From the NCBI RefSeq assembly GCF_946222045.1, contig NZ_CAMILN010000038.1, forward strand, positions 1-16,652: a stretch of 16,652 bases of DNA, written 5' to 3'. Below, in pieces: positions 1-7,770 of the stretch (positions are counted from its first letter, which is position 1; every line of letters starts with the position of its first letter). The position numbers were made by a program, and so were the translations under genes. A model generated the notes under the pieces. It saw only the letters and a list, made by a program, of their open reading frames with translations, was not told where the DNA came from and ran no database searches. The stretch is from an uncultured Peptoniphilus sp. Lineage in GTDB: Bacteria > Bacillota > Clostridia > Tissierellales > Peptoniphilaceae.

Positions 1-1653
1 TGCTCCTTTGATTGTTGCAGTTTCTTTATCCCACGCTTCAAATGTCCATGTTCCTCCATTTGCTTTATCTTCTACTGGAGTGAATTCTTTTGGTGATGGA
101 ACTTCTGTACCATCTGCTAATTTTTCTTTTGCTTTTGGAAGTTGGTCTAATACTCCTTGTGGAAGTTTGTCTGGTGTTCCTTCTGCATCTGATGGTTTGA
201 ATTCATAGTCTAATTTGTATTCTTTTTCTGGAACAATACCTGCATCTACGTCTGTAATTTCTCTATTTGCTTCTAATTTAATTACATCTGTTTTTCCTGA
301 TGCTGGATCTACGTTTGAATCTTTATCAACAGTACCTTGTCCCTTTGTTGTAAGACTTTGTTTTTCATTTGGAACTACTTGAACGACATAGTCTCCTGCT
401 GCTAAGTTTTCAAATTTGTAATTACCATTTGCATCTGTAACTTGGTCTTTTACTTCGTTTCCATTGAAATCTTTTGCTGGATTTCCATCTTTATCAAGAA
501 GTTTTACAGTTACTCCTTCAACTCCTGCTTCTCCAGCATCTTGAATACCGTCTTTATTTTCATCTAACCAAACTTTATCTCCAATAGATGATGGTTTTTG
601 AAGTCTTAATGAAGTTCTAAATAAATCCCAGTTTTGATCTCCATTAAACCATTGTCCACCAATATGAACACTTTCAGTGTTTATTACGTTCATACCATTG
701 ATTCCATCTCCGTTAGCTGGATCTCCTCCGATCTGATTTGCAAAATATGAAGGGTGCGTACCATACTCTTGTCGTGAGAAATCTGAATATGGTGTTGCTT
801 GATGGTATAACTTAAAAGTAACTTTATCAAATGTTCCCTTTAATTTAACACTTCCTGTTCCTGCTGGTGCAAGTGCGGGGCTGTTTACATTATACTGATT
901 TCCATAACCATCTTTGAATTGAATCCAATTGTATCCACCATTATCCACTACTGCTCTTGTGTGCGTATTTCTGTCTTTTACTTGAATAATGTTATTATCC
1001 ACAACTAGATTTGAATTTGATGCTACATTTTCTAAAGTAATTCCTTCAGTTGCAAGATGTAGATTGGTGCTGTTAAATGAACCCAAGCCTACAAGAATCA
1101 TTCGTCCATTGGAAACGTATGAACCAACTCTACTTACATAGCCACCTAACCCTGATAAGTCTAATATTGGATCTGTAACTTTTCTATCAAATTTAAAAGT
1201 TACACTACCTACTTCATATTCTCCATCAGCGTTGTATTTTTCCCATGATCCTAATGGTCCACCACATCCATTACTTGGTTGGGTATTCATACCTAAAGCA
1301 GGAATAGATGCTGGATCTGGATTTCCATAAAACATATCCTCTGTTGCTCCATAGGCTGCTTGGTTATTTCCGTTAGCAGATAAGTAGGATGCTCCCTTAT
1401 TTCTATCAGCTTGTTTAACAAATGTTGCTGTTACTCCTATGCTGCCAATTGTAGCTTTACCTGTAGAATAGGCTTTATTACCATTTTTAACTGTATACTC
1501 AGTTGTTATATCATCTGACATAGTCCATCCAGTATTTACATCAAAATCACCTTGACCTATCTCTGCAAATACACTAAGTTTATCTGTTGCAAATACTCCC
1601 ACTATCATGAGCATTAAAATAAGCAACGAGATTATTTTTTTGTTTTTTCTCAC
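1..1653 (-). CDS. SdrD-B/SHIRT-domain surface adhesin, N-terminal part (runs off left edge)
   Basis: Open reading frame of 551 codons with no stop before the window edge, so the C-terminus and any sortase anchor lie outside. The GTG start at 1653 follows a clean AAGGAGG about 7 bases upstream, and an in-frame stop just before it excludes a longer protein. Residues 1-32 look like a signal peptide: a basic start (RKNKK), a hydrophobic core, and a likely cut after VFA. Residues 33-355 are a Gly/Asn/Ser-rich, probably beta-structured region that I do not recognise. Residues 356-465 form an SdrD B-like domain (SIGDKVWLDENKDGIQ, then GVTVKLLDKDGNP, then DANGNYKFENLAAGDYVV). From about 478 the sequence matches the start of a SHIRT repeat (YKLDYEF, LPQGVLDQLP, GGTWTFEAWDK), which probably repeats beyond the edge. 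Known family role: cell-wall-anchored stalk that projects an N-terminal binding head. The ligand is unknown. It is transcribed alone in this window. Confidence 0.88.
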   Translation of the reverse strand, partial: MRKNKKIISLLILMLMIVGVFATDKLSVFAEIGQGDFDVNTGWTMSDDITTEYTVKNGNKAYSTGKATIGSIGVTATFVKQADRNKGASYLSANGNNQAAYGATEDMFYGNPDPASIPALGMNTQPSNGCGGPLGSWEKYNADGEYEVGSVTFKFDRKVTDPILDLSGLGGYVSRVGSYVSNGRMILVGLGSFNSTNLHLATEGITLENVASNSNLVVDNNIIQVKDRNTHTRAVVDNGGYNWIQFKDGYGNQYNVNSPALAPAGTGSVKLKGTFDKVTFKLYHQATPYSDFSRQEYGTHPSYFANQIGGDPANGDGINGMNVINTESVHIGGQWFNGDQNWDLFRTSLRLQKPSSIGDKVWLDENKDGIQDAGEAGVEGVTVKLLDKDGNPAKDFNGNEVKDQVTDANGNYKFENLAAGDYVVQVVPNEKQSLTTKGQGTVDKDSNVDPASGKTDVIKLEANREITDVDAGIVPEKEYKLDYEFKPSDAEGTPDKLPQGVLDQLPKAKEKLADGTEVPSPKEFTPVEDKANGGTWTFEAWDKETATIKGA

Positions 1654-1937
1654 TTTAGTCCTCCTTATGGTATTGCAATAAATTTTTACCACAATATATT
1701 GCTTGCTGTCTCTACTGTTCTAGATTAAATTTCTAAAACATTATATATATTATATTTGTAAAACCAAATATCAAACCTCCTTGTTTTTAAAAATGAATTC
1801 ACCCACCTAAGCTAATTTTACTACATTATTCAAGTATATAAAAGGTTCTTCTAGTTTTTTTGTACATAAATCAGTTTTTTTGTTATATTAATAATTTTTA
1901 TCAAATATTGTAAAATTTATATAAAAAATTCCCACTA
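1654..1937. other. A/T-rich leader/intergenic region upstream of the adhesin
   Basis: There is no gene in this stretch, which together with the terminator leaves about 355 bases between the adhesin start and the permease stop. Read on the minus strand it should hold the adhesin promoter and a long 5' leader, but many A/T-rich hexamers compete and I cannot choose one -10 box with confidence. A second Shine-Dalgarno-like AAGGAGG lies at 1776-1782 with no credible reading frame after it. Confidence 0.5.
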
Positions 1938-1969
1938 AAAAAGCAAGTGGTCTTTAACACTTGCTTTTT
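1938..1969 (-). terminator. Rho-independent terminator of the ABC exporter operon
   Basis: Perfect 12-bp stem: AAAAAGCAAGTG at 1938-1949 pairs with CACTTGCTTTTT at 1958-1969, with an 8-base loop. On the minus strand the stem ends in a run of T. It lies 40 bases after the permease stop codon. The stem has A and T runs on both sides, so it could also block read-through from the plus strand. Confidence 0.88.
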
Positions 1970-2008
1970 GTTTATCAGATTTTATTTTCAAATCTTAAAT
2001 CTTAAATT

Positions 2009-5000
2009 TTATTCATTTGATTTCAAGGCATCTATGGCCTTTATTTTCTTTATCTTGTAGTGGAAGATTATCATTATAAGTGTATTTACAAGGGCTGTTA
2101 TTATTCCTGCCAAGATGAAGGGTCTTGGGCTCAAGTCTTCTGGCAGCATGGCCATAAAGGGAACTACTATTTGTAGGACAGAGTAATGGAGGATTTTTCC
2201 AACTCCCAGTCCAATTATGATTCCAATTATTGCCAAGATATAGGTTTCCTTGTAAATATATGAGGTTGTCTCTCTTGGATAAAAGCCTAGGACTTTTATT
2301 GTTGAGACTTCTCTTATCCTCTCTTCGATGTTTATGTTTGTGAGGTTGTAGAGGACTACGACTTCCAAAATTGTTGTCACTATTAGGATAATTATCTCAA
2401 CCTTAGTTATTGAAAATAAGAATTGATTCAATACGTCCTTCATGTCACCAACATTTCCTATATTAAAGACTGACTTCTTTTCTATTGTTGATTTTATAAA
2501 GGCGTCTTTGTCAAAGCCTTTAGGAACTTTTATTAGATCTGTGTTGGACTTAAATTCTGATCCTGTTACTTTTTCAAAGTAGTCCCTATCCATGTAGACA
2601 TTGTGTCCAAGATAAAATTCACTGATGCCAGCAACTTCTACTTCGAATTCATTTCCATAGACGTCTCTAATTTCTAGTGGGTCACCAACTTTTAACTTCT
2701 TAAGTTTGGACAACTTTTCTGTGATTATAACTCCCCTTTTTGGAAGTTCTAATTTTTCCCTTGTGTCCTTGTCAAAGAGGGAGACGTAGTTTTTGAAATC
2801 TGCCTTGTCCCTTGGAACTATAACATTTACTGACTGGTCAATTTCTTTGTAGTCAACTGTAAATAATTCTTGATAGGACTCTGTGTAGTCCAAGTTTTTC
2901 TCTGCCAAGGACTTCTTGTATTCTTCGTAAGAGTCTTCATCTAGGTCCTTGTCATATAAAATTGACAGATCGTACTTCAAAATATTTTTAAATTGTAGGG
3001 TCTCAACGTCCTTTACTGATTCAGATATACCAAATCCAAGTACTAAAAGGGCTGCACAACCCATTACTCCCACCACTGTCATGAACATCCTCTTTTTAGA
3101 CAAGAACAGGTTTCTTGCTGTTACCTTTGCCAAAAAGCTCATCCTATTCCAAATAAATGGAATTTTTTCTAATAGGATCCTGTTTCCCTTAGATGGTGCC
3201 TTTGCTCTTAAGAGATGGGCAGTCTTTTCATCTAGATTTTTATTTACAGTTATCATGGCAGCCACGCTTGTAAATAAAAATCCAATGGCGATGGCGAAGA
3301 TAACTCTTAGTGGAAAGATATTTATTAATAGTTTATTTTCAAAAATTGTCTTTGTCGAGTAGGCGTTTCCAATTATATAGGTCAAAATGTAGGAACCTGT
3401 GATTGCTCCCAAGGTCCCACCGATTAATGATGCAAGTGACCCATAGAGGAAGAACTTCCTTCCAATTTCTTTCTTGGTATAGCCAAGGGCCTTGTAGGCT
3501 CCAATGACAAGCCTGTTTTCGTCGACCATCCTAGTCATTGTTGTGAAGCAAACTAGGAGGGCAATGGCAAAGAAAAATATTGGGAAGATAAAGGAAAGGC
3601 CGTCAACTCTCTTTGCGTAGTCAAGATAGGTATTGATGTCTTGCGACAAGTGCCTTGGTGTAATTGTGTAACGAGGTTGTTTAATTAAGCTGAGATACTT
3701 TCTTCCATCGGCAATTTTTTCTCTTGCATCAGAAATTTTTTCTTCAGCCTCTTGGGACTTGTCTTGGTATTCATCTTCGCCCTTTTTCAAGTCTTTTTCT
3801 GCCTTGTAGAGTTTTGACTTGGCATCATTTAACTGGTCTTTACCAGTTTTTAATTCTTCATCAAGTCTTTCTTGGCCCCTGTCCAGTTCATCTCTTCCAG
3901 ACAAGTATTTTTCCTTGGCTCTCGAAAGTTTTTCCCTGCCTTCCACGTAGTCCTCATATTTTTCTTCGTATTCTTTTTTCCCAGATTCGTAGTCGGCACT
4001 TGCTTTTTGAAGTTTTTCCTCAGATTCATCTAGCTTATCTTTTGCCTTAGCTAATTCTATTTTTGCATCTTCCAGTTTCTTTTTGTTTTTTTCAATTTCA
4101 TTCTTGTTTCTTGCAAATTCGGCTTCTCCCTTTTCAGCTTCAGCTATGCCTTCTTCAAGTTGCCTCTTTCCCTCTTCAATTTGCTTTTTGCTGGCATCGA
4201 GAGTGGCTCTTCCTCCTGCAAGTTTCTTTTCATTTTCTTGGATGGCCTTAATCCCAGCCTTACCTTCCTTTAATTTTACCTTTAAGTCAGATAAGTTGCC
4301 TGTGATTCCCCCTGGGACTTCCTTGTTGATTTCTTCCATGGCCCTGTCAATTTCTTCTTTTGAGGTCTTCAGGAAGTCCAACCTTCTATTTAAGTCAGCC
4401 TTGTTCTTTTCAAGTTCAGATTTTTTTCCTTCAAGACCTGCAATTTGTCCCTCTATATTTTTTCTATCTTCATCAGATAGGTCGGGATTATTTAAAGAAT
4501 TTTTTAAGAAAGAAATTTGTCCATCAATTTGTGAAAGGCCACTATCGACTTGCTTTATTTGTGAAGAAGTTTTTGCAATTTCATCTTCTATTGATGGAAG
4601 CTTTTTTACAAGGTCCTCTCCAGCTTCCAAGGCCTTGTCTAGGGCGTATATTTTTTCCACAGCATCTTCATAGGAAGAAGCCCCCATTTGGGAAACTAAT
4701 TTATTTTTACCAGCTTCAAGCTTATTAAGGCCATCCTGGTATTCTCTTTCCCCTTCTTCATACTTTTTCATTCCGTCGGCAAGTTTTTTTCTCGATTCTT
4801 CGATTTTATCCCAGCCATCATCAAGCTTTTTTCTTCCATCAGCTAGTTGGTCTTCTCCCTGTCTTAGAGCTTTTTCTGAAGCTTCCACTTCTCCAAGACC
4901 TTTTTGGTACTTTTCCTTGCCCTCTGTTAGCTTCTTTCTTCCAGAATTTAATTCAGACTTGGCATCATCAAGTTTCTTCTTGCCATCAGATAATTTTTCG

Positions 5001-6010
5001 TAACCATCAATTAACTTTCTCTCACCGTCATCTATTTCCACAGATGCCTTGTAAAGCTTGTCCCTATTTTTAGAAATTTCCGACTCTGCTTTTTCCTTTT
5101 CTTCATTGTACTTGTCAAGGCCTTCCTTGTAGTCAGACTTCCCCTTGTTTAGGTCTTCTCGCCCCTTGACTAGCTTGTCCTTTGCATCAGAAAGTTTTGT
5201 TTCAGCGTCGGTGATTTTATCCTCTGCATCCGTGATTTTGTCTGAGATTTCTCCCTGGATTGAGGCAAGTCTTTCCTTGGGTCTAGACTTCAAATCAATT
5301 TTAAGGGCCCTTCTCTTCTTATCCATGTAGTCAACATAGTCCTTGTCAGAAGTTTTTAAGCCTTCAGTCCCCAAAAATTTTATCTTGGCAAGAGTTGGAT
5401 CACCAGAAAAGTTACCATCGTCGATGTAAGCAAAGTAGGAAATTTGTCCGTAACCTCTTTCAGAATAAGTTGCATTGTTTTCTTGGAGGAAGTCCAGAGA
5501 ATTTGCAAAGCCAACAACCTTAAAGGAAAGTCTCTTTAGGTCATTGTCCTCATCATCGTCGTTGTCTTCTTTAAAACTTATTGTGTCACCAATTTTGCTC
5601 CCAGCCTTTTTCATCCTGGAATCCAAAATAATTTCATCAGGTCCTTCAAGTTCTCTTCCCTCAATTATTTCTGGTTTGGAAATCTCATAGGGCATGTTTA
5701 AAACTTTTATAACAGTTGGATCTCCTTCAAGAAAGACATCCTTGTCATAACCATACTCCAGCTCCTTGATATCCTCTTGGTCCTCGATAATTTGTCGGTC
5801 CTTAGCTTCAAGTCCAATGGGAACGGAAACCTTTAGGTCCTCTTGATTTAATTTTTCAATTTTATCATCAATTGTGTTCCTCATAACCTTGCCTGTGGAA
5901 ATAAGTCCAATCAAAACAAAGACTCCGAGGAAGACAATTATCATTATTGAAATAAATCTCGGTAGAGAATTTTTTATCTCCCTGAGATTATCCTTGTCGC
6001 GAGCTTTCAC
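2009..6010 (-). CDS. FtsX/MacB-type ABC transporter permease with giant coiled-coil insert
   Basis: Membrane half of an ABC exporter, 1333 residues. Predicted order: membrane helix at about 20-42; a MacB-like extracytoplasmic domain to about 245; a Lys/Glu/Asp-rich coiled coil at about 250-770; a first FtsX core with about three helices (about 803-925, including GAYKALGYTKKEIG); a helix near 975-997; a second extracytoplasmic domain; and a second FtsX core (about 1192-1325, including STIKVLGFYPRE). Many heptads in the coil follow the pattern xxxLxxG (KLSDGKKKLDDAKS, QLADGRKKLDDGWDK), known as a repeat family in YhgE/Pip-type envelope proteins. Normal permeases of this class are about 400-900 residues, and the excess is the coil. 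The GTG start lies 7 bases after the ATPase stop. The nearest Shine-Dalgarno-like sequence (GGTGGAGG) abuts the start, so translation is probably coupled. The pairing with a LolD-like ATPase suggests mechanotransmission or export of a peptide, lipid or drug. The substrate is unknown. Confidence 0.9.
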   Translation of the reverse strand: MKARDKDNLREIKNSLPRFISIMIIVFLGVFVLIGLISTGKVMRNTIDDKIEKLNQEDLKVSVPIGLEAKDRQIIEDQEDIKELEYGYDKDVFLEGDPTVIKVLNMPYEISKPEIIEGRELEGPDEIILDSRMKKAGSKIGDTISFKEDNDDDEDNDLKRLSFKVVGFANSLDFLQENNATYSERGYGQISYFAYIDDGNFSGDPTLAKIKFLGTEGLKTSDKDYVDYMDKKRRALKIDLKSRPKERLASIQGEISDKITDAEDKITDAETKLSDAKDKLVKGREDLNKGKSDYKEGLDKYNEEKEKAESEISKNRDKLYKASVEIDDGERKLIDGYEKLSDGKKKLDDAKSELNSGRKKLTEGKEKYQKGLGEVEASEKALRQGEDQLADGRKKLDDGWDKIEESRKKLADGMKKYEEGEREYQDGLNKLEAGKNKLVSQMGASSYEDAVEKIYALDKALEAGEDLVKKLPSIEDEIAKTSSQIKQVDSGLSQIDGQISFLKNSLNNPDLSDEDRKNIEGQIAGLEGKKSELEKNKADLNRRLDFLKTSKEEIDRAMEEINKEVPGGITGNLSDLKVKLKEGKAGIKAIQENEKKLAGGRATLDASKKQIEEGKRQLEEGIAEAEKGEAEFARNKNEIEKNKKKLEDAKIELAKAKDKLDESEEKLQKASADYESGKKEYEEKYEDYVEGREKLSRAKEKYLSGRDELDRGQERLDEELKTGKDQLNDAKSKLYKAEKDLKKGEDEYQDKSQEAEEKISDAREKIADGRKYLSLIKQPRYTITPRHLSQDINTYLDYAKRVDGLSFIFPIFFFAIALLVCFTTMTRMVDENRLVIGAYKALGYTKKEIGRKFFLYGSLASLIGGTLGAITGSYILTYIIGNAYSTKTIFENKLLINIFPLRVIFAIAIGFLFTSVAAMITVNKNLDEKTAHLLRAKAPSKGNRILLEKIPFIWNRMSFLAKVTARNLFLSKKRMFMTVVGVMGCAALLVLGFGISESVKDVETLQFKNILKYDLSILYDKDLDEDSYEEYKKSLAEKNLDYTESYQELFTVDYKEIDQSVNVIVPRDKADFKNYVSLFDKDTREKLELPKRGVIITEKLSKLKKLKVGDPLEIRDVYGNEFEVEVAGISEFYLGHNVYMDRDYFEKVTGSEFKSNTDLIKVPKGFDKDAFIKSTIEKKSVFNIGNVGDMKDVLNQFLFSITKVEIIILIVTTILEVVVLYNLTNINIEERIREVSTIKVLGFYPRETTSYIYKETYILAIIGIIIGLGVGKILHYSVLQIVVPFMAMLPEDLSPRPFILAGIITALVNTLIMIIFHYKIKKIKAIDALKSNE

Positions 6011-6017
6011 CCTCCAC

Positions 6018-6719
6018 CTACCATTCTATATCCATTATGTCCCTTGGGTCGTCGTTTATAAAAACATCCTTTACCTTGGCATCAGAAATTTCAATTAGCC
6101 TGTCTGCCGAATTTTTAATTGCAGAGTTGTGGGTTATTAGAACCACAGTTGTGTCCGTTGTCCTAGTAAGGTCCTGCAAGAGTTTTAAAATTTGCTTGCC
6201 TGTCTTGTAGTCAAGGGCACCTGTTGGCTCATCACACAATAAAAGTTTTGGATTTTTTGCAATAGCACGAGCTATTGAAACCCTCTGTTGCTCTCCACCA
6301 GATAATTGTGATGGGAAATTGTCCATCCTATCGCCAAGACCAACAGATTTTAAAACTTCAACTGGGTCCTTGGCATTTTTTACAATTTGACTGGCAAGCT
6401 CAACATTTTCAAGAGCTGTCAAGTTGGGAATCAAATTATAAAATTGAAAGACGAAGCCCATGTCGTAACGTCTGTAAGTTGTCAGTTCTCTTTCACTATA
6501 CTTTGCAATATTTTTCCCATCAACTAAAAGGTCACCAGAAGAAGCCGTGTCGAGACCCCCTAAGATATTTAGAAAAGTTGACTTTCCGGCACCTGATGCA
6601 CCTAGAATTATTGCAAACTCATTTTTTTCTATTTCAAAATTTAATTTATCATTTGCCATGACAGACCTTTCCCCAATTGTGTAAACTTTTGAAAGGTCCT
6701 TAACTTCGATAAAAGCCAT
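6018..6719 (-). CDS. LolD/MacB-type ABC transporter ATP-binding protein
   Basis: Cytoplasmic ATPase of the exporter, 233 residues, a normal length. All ABC motifs are intact: Walker A GASGAGKST at 40-48, Q-loop Gln at about 92 (GFVFQFYNLIP), signature LSGGEQQR from 139, Walker B LLLCDEPTGALD around 160-170, and switch His at about 197 (LITHN). The LNILGGLD and EPTGALD wording is typical of the LolD/MacB/FtsE group that partners FtsX-fold permeases. The frame is open to an ATG at 6767, but I choose the ATG at 6719. It gives the family-typical start MAFIEVKDLSKVY and has AGGTGAT just upstream, and a good promoter lies within 6736-6763, inside the longer version. The gene is first in the operon, with the permease starting 7 bases after its stop. 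Confidence 0.94.
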   Translation of the reverse strand: MAFIEVKDLSKVYTIGERSVMANDKLNFEIEKNEFAIILGASGAGKSTFLNILGGLDTASSGDLLVDGKNIAKYSERELTTYRRYDMGFVFQFYNLIPNLTALENVELASQIVKNAKDPVEVLKSVGLGDRMDNFPSQLSGGEQQRVSIARAIAKNPKLLLCDEPTGALDYKTGKQILKLLQDLTRTTDTTVVLITHNSAIKNSADRLIEISDAKVKDVFINDDPRDIMDIEW

Positions 6720-6735
6720 AATATCACCTGGACTT

Positions 6736-6763
6736 ATTATATCAAAAAATATATTTCTTTTAA
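6736..6763 (-). promoter_or_regulatory. Sigma-A promoter with extended -10 for the ABC exporter operon
   Basis: On the minus strand the -10 is TATAAT (6741 down to 6736) preceded by TGA, giving a TGnTATAAT extended -10. The -35 is TTAAAA (6763 to 6758), 16 bases away. Transcription would begin about 10-15 bases before the ATG at 6719, giving a short leader that contains the AGGTGAT ribosome site. Confidence 0.6.
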
Positions 6764-6836
6764 TCATTAACCCTTAATTTAAATGTTTTTAGCTTTTATA
6801 ATTTTTTTGTTTTTTAATTAAAAAGCCAATCTTTTC

Positions 6837-6865
6837 TTGAAAGAGATTATTTTATTTTGTATGCT
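6837..6865 (+). promoter_or_regulatory. Possible sigma-A promoter for the small membrane protein
   Basis: TTGAAA at 6837-6842 and TATGCT at 6860-6865 are separated by 17 bases. This is upstream of the plus-strand gene at 6919. The surrounding DNA is very A/T-rich, with other -10-like hexamers nearby such as TATTAT and TATAAG, so the exact pair is uncertain. Confidence 0.35.
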
Positions 6866-6918
6866 TATATTATAAGTAGAAAATATTATATGTATTTTAA
6901 GGTTAAAGGTGATTTAGA

Positions 6919-7293
6919 ATGAATGACAAAAGCAAAAAAATTTTAAAATATCTAGCTATTTATTTAATAATCTATCTACTTTATAAAGTATCTTTTGCAA
7001 GCAGAAGTCACATAGCTTTTAATGAATTTGAGGGAAAAAATCATACTCTTAATTATTTCATAAGCTTACTTACATTTAACATACTGGGAATATTTTTAAT
7101 AAAAAAATCAATAATAGGACATAATTTTTATCTCATTTTAATTTCATTTAATGTCATAGATGCAATAGGTGCATCAGGTGATATCGCTTATTCTCAAAAT
7201 GACAATTATTTATTTTTTATAATTCCATGTATATTTATCATCTTTGAATGTTTTCAATATTATAAAGAAAACAAAAAATTAAAATCAAAATAA
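6919..7293 (+). CDS. Small integral membrane protein of unknown function
   Basis: 124 residues, and I do not recognise a family. The ATG is preceded by AAAGGTGAT at good spacing, so the start is well supported. Hydrophobic segments suggest about four membrane helices, near residues 10-27, 44-62, 67-86 and 97-113, with a Lys-rich start (NDKSKKILK) and a Lys-rich end (YKENKKLKSK) that would both face the cytoplasm. No Cys or His motif or catalytic signature stands out. It is the only plus-strand gene between two divergent or convergent minus-strand operons and appears monocistronic. Its codons are markedly A/T-rich (many TTA, ATA, AAA and TTT) compared with the flanking housekeeping genes, which hints at recent acquisition or weak expression. 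It has no clear terminator of its own with a T-run on its strand. Confidence 0.72.
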   Translation: MNDKSKKILKYLAIYLIIYLLYKVSFASRSHIAFNEFEGKNHTLNYFISLLTFNILGIFLIKKSIIGHNFYLILISFNVIDAIGASGDIAYSQNDNYLFFIIPCIFIIFECFQYYKENKKLKSK

Positions 7294-7306
7294 ATTTTTA
7301 TAAAAA

Positions 7307-7333
7307 ACAAGCACTCAGTATTTGAGTGCTTGT
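7307..7333 (-). terminator. Operon terminator overlapping the smpB stop codon
   Basis: Perfect 11-bp stem: ACAAGCACTCA at 7307-7317 pairs with TGAGTGCTTGT at 7323-7333, with a 5-base loop. On the minus strand it is followed by a run of six T. The arm at 7323-7333 encodes part of the last SmpB codons, and the TGA stop at 7315-7317 forms the start of the other arm. This makes it the terminator of the six-gene operon. The plus-strand orientation lacks a T-run. Confidence 0.85.
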
Positions 7334-7770
7334 CTTAGTTTCTTATCAACTTCTCTTTTCTTCATTGTCTCTCTCTTGTCCCAAAGCTTCTTACCCTTGG
7401 CCTTGGCGATTAAGACTTTTACTCTTCCCTTTTTAAGATAAACTTTTAGGGGAATAATTGTATATCCATCTTGAGTTTTTACTTTTTCAAGTCTTAGAAT
7501 TTCATTTTTGTGCATCAAAAGTTTTCTCTTCCTCATGGGATCCACATTATAAATATTTCCCTGCTCGTAGGGTGAAATGTGCATACCTGATACAAAAATT
7601 TCCCCATTGTTTATGTCACAGTAGGCATCCTTGATGTTGACATGGCCTGCCCTTATGGACTTAACCTCAGTCCCAACAAGTTCAATGCCTGCTTCATAAG
7701 TGTCCTCTATAAAATAAAGATGGCTGGCTTTTTTGTTGTTTGCTATTGCATTGTTTTTTTCCTTACTCAT
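7315..7770 (-). CDS. smpB: SsrA-binding protein SmpB
   Basis: The tmRNA partner needed for trans-translation: it brings SsrA RNA to ribosomes stalled on broken mRNA and supports tagging of the unfinished peptide. 151 residues, the usual length. Family hallmarks in order: IANNKKASHLYFIEDTYEAG at about 9-28, GTEVKSIRAGHVNIKDAY just after, SGMHISPYEQGN in the middle, and the basic C-terminal region KGKKLWDKRETMKKREVDKK that folds into the mRNA channel. I choose the third in-frame start (ATG at 7770) because AGGTG sits about 6 bases upstream, whereas the upstream GTG and ATG codons overlap that site. It overlaps the end of rnr by 8 bases, so translation is probably coupled. It is the last gene of the operon. 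The ssrA RNA gene is not in this window. Confidence 0.96.
   Translation of the reverse strand: MSKEKNNAIANNKKASHLYFIEDTYEAGIELVGTEVKSIRAGHVNIKDAYCDINNGEIFVSGMHISPYEQGNIYNVDPMRKRKLLMHKNEILRLEKVKTQDGYTIIPLKVYLKKGRVKVLIAKAKGKKLWDKRETMKKREVDKKLRQALKY

Noticed and set aside
1759..1782. A small gene after the orphan ribosome site at 1776-1782
   Set aside because: The only frame with suitable spacing is TTG followed by four codons and a stop, which is too short to support.
4083..4673. Plus-strand open frame of 196 codons inside the permease
   Set aside because: It lies antisense to the coiled-coil region; its Ser/Phe-rich sequence is what the complement of Lys/Glu codons produces, and no ribosome site or domain is seen. 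Other plus-strand frames at 2949-3362, 3724-4050 and 4360-4728 are rejected for the same reason.
3700..5265. Internal DNA tandem repeats or a CRISPR-like array
   Set aside because: The periodicity is at the protein level (21-base heptad spacing) with diverged codons; there are no identical repeats with unique spacers.
6275..6661. Plus-strand open frame of 128 codons opposite the ABC ATPase
   Set aside because: The minus strand encodes a complete ABC ATPase with all motifs; the opposite frame has no family features.
6768..6918. A tRNA or small RNA gene in the divergent A/T-rich gap
   Set aside because: No cloverleaf, no TTCGA-type motif and no terminator-like stem with a T-run could be found; the stretch looks like promoter DNA only.
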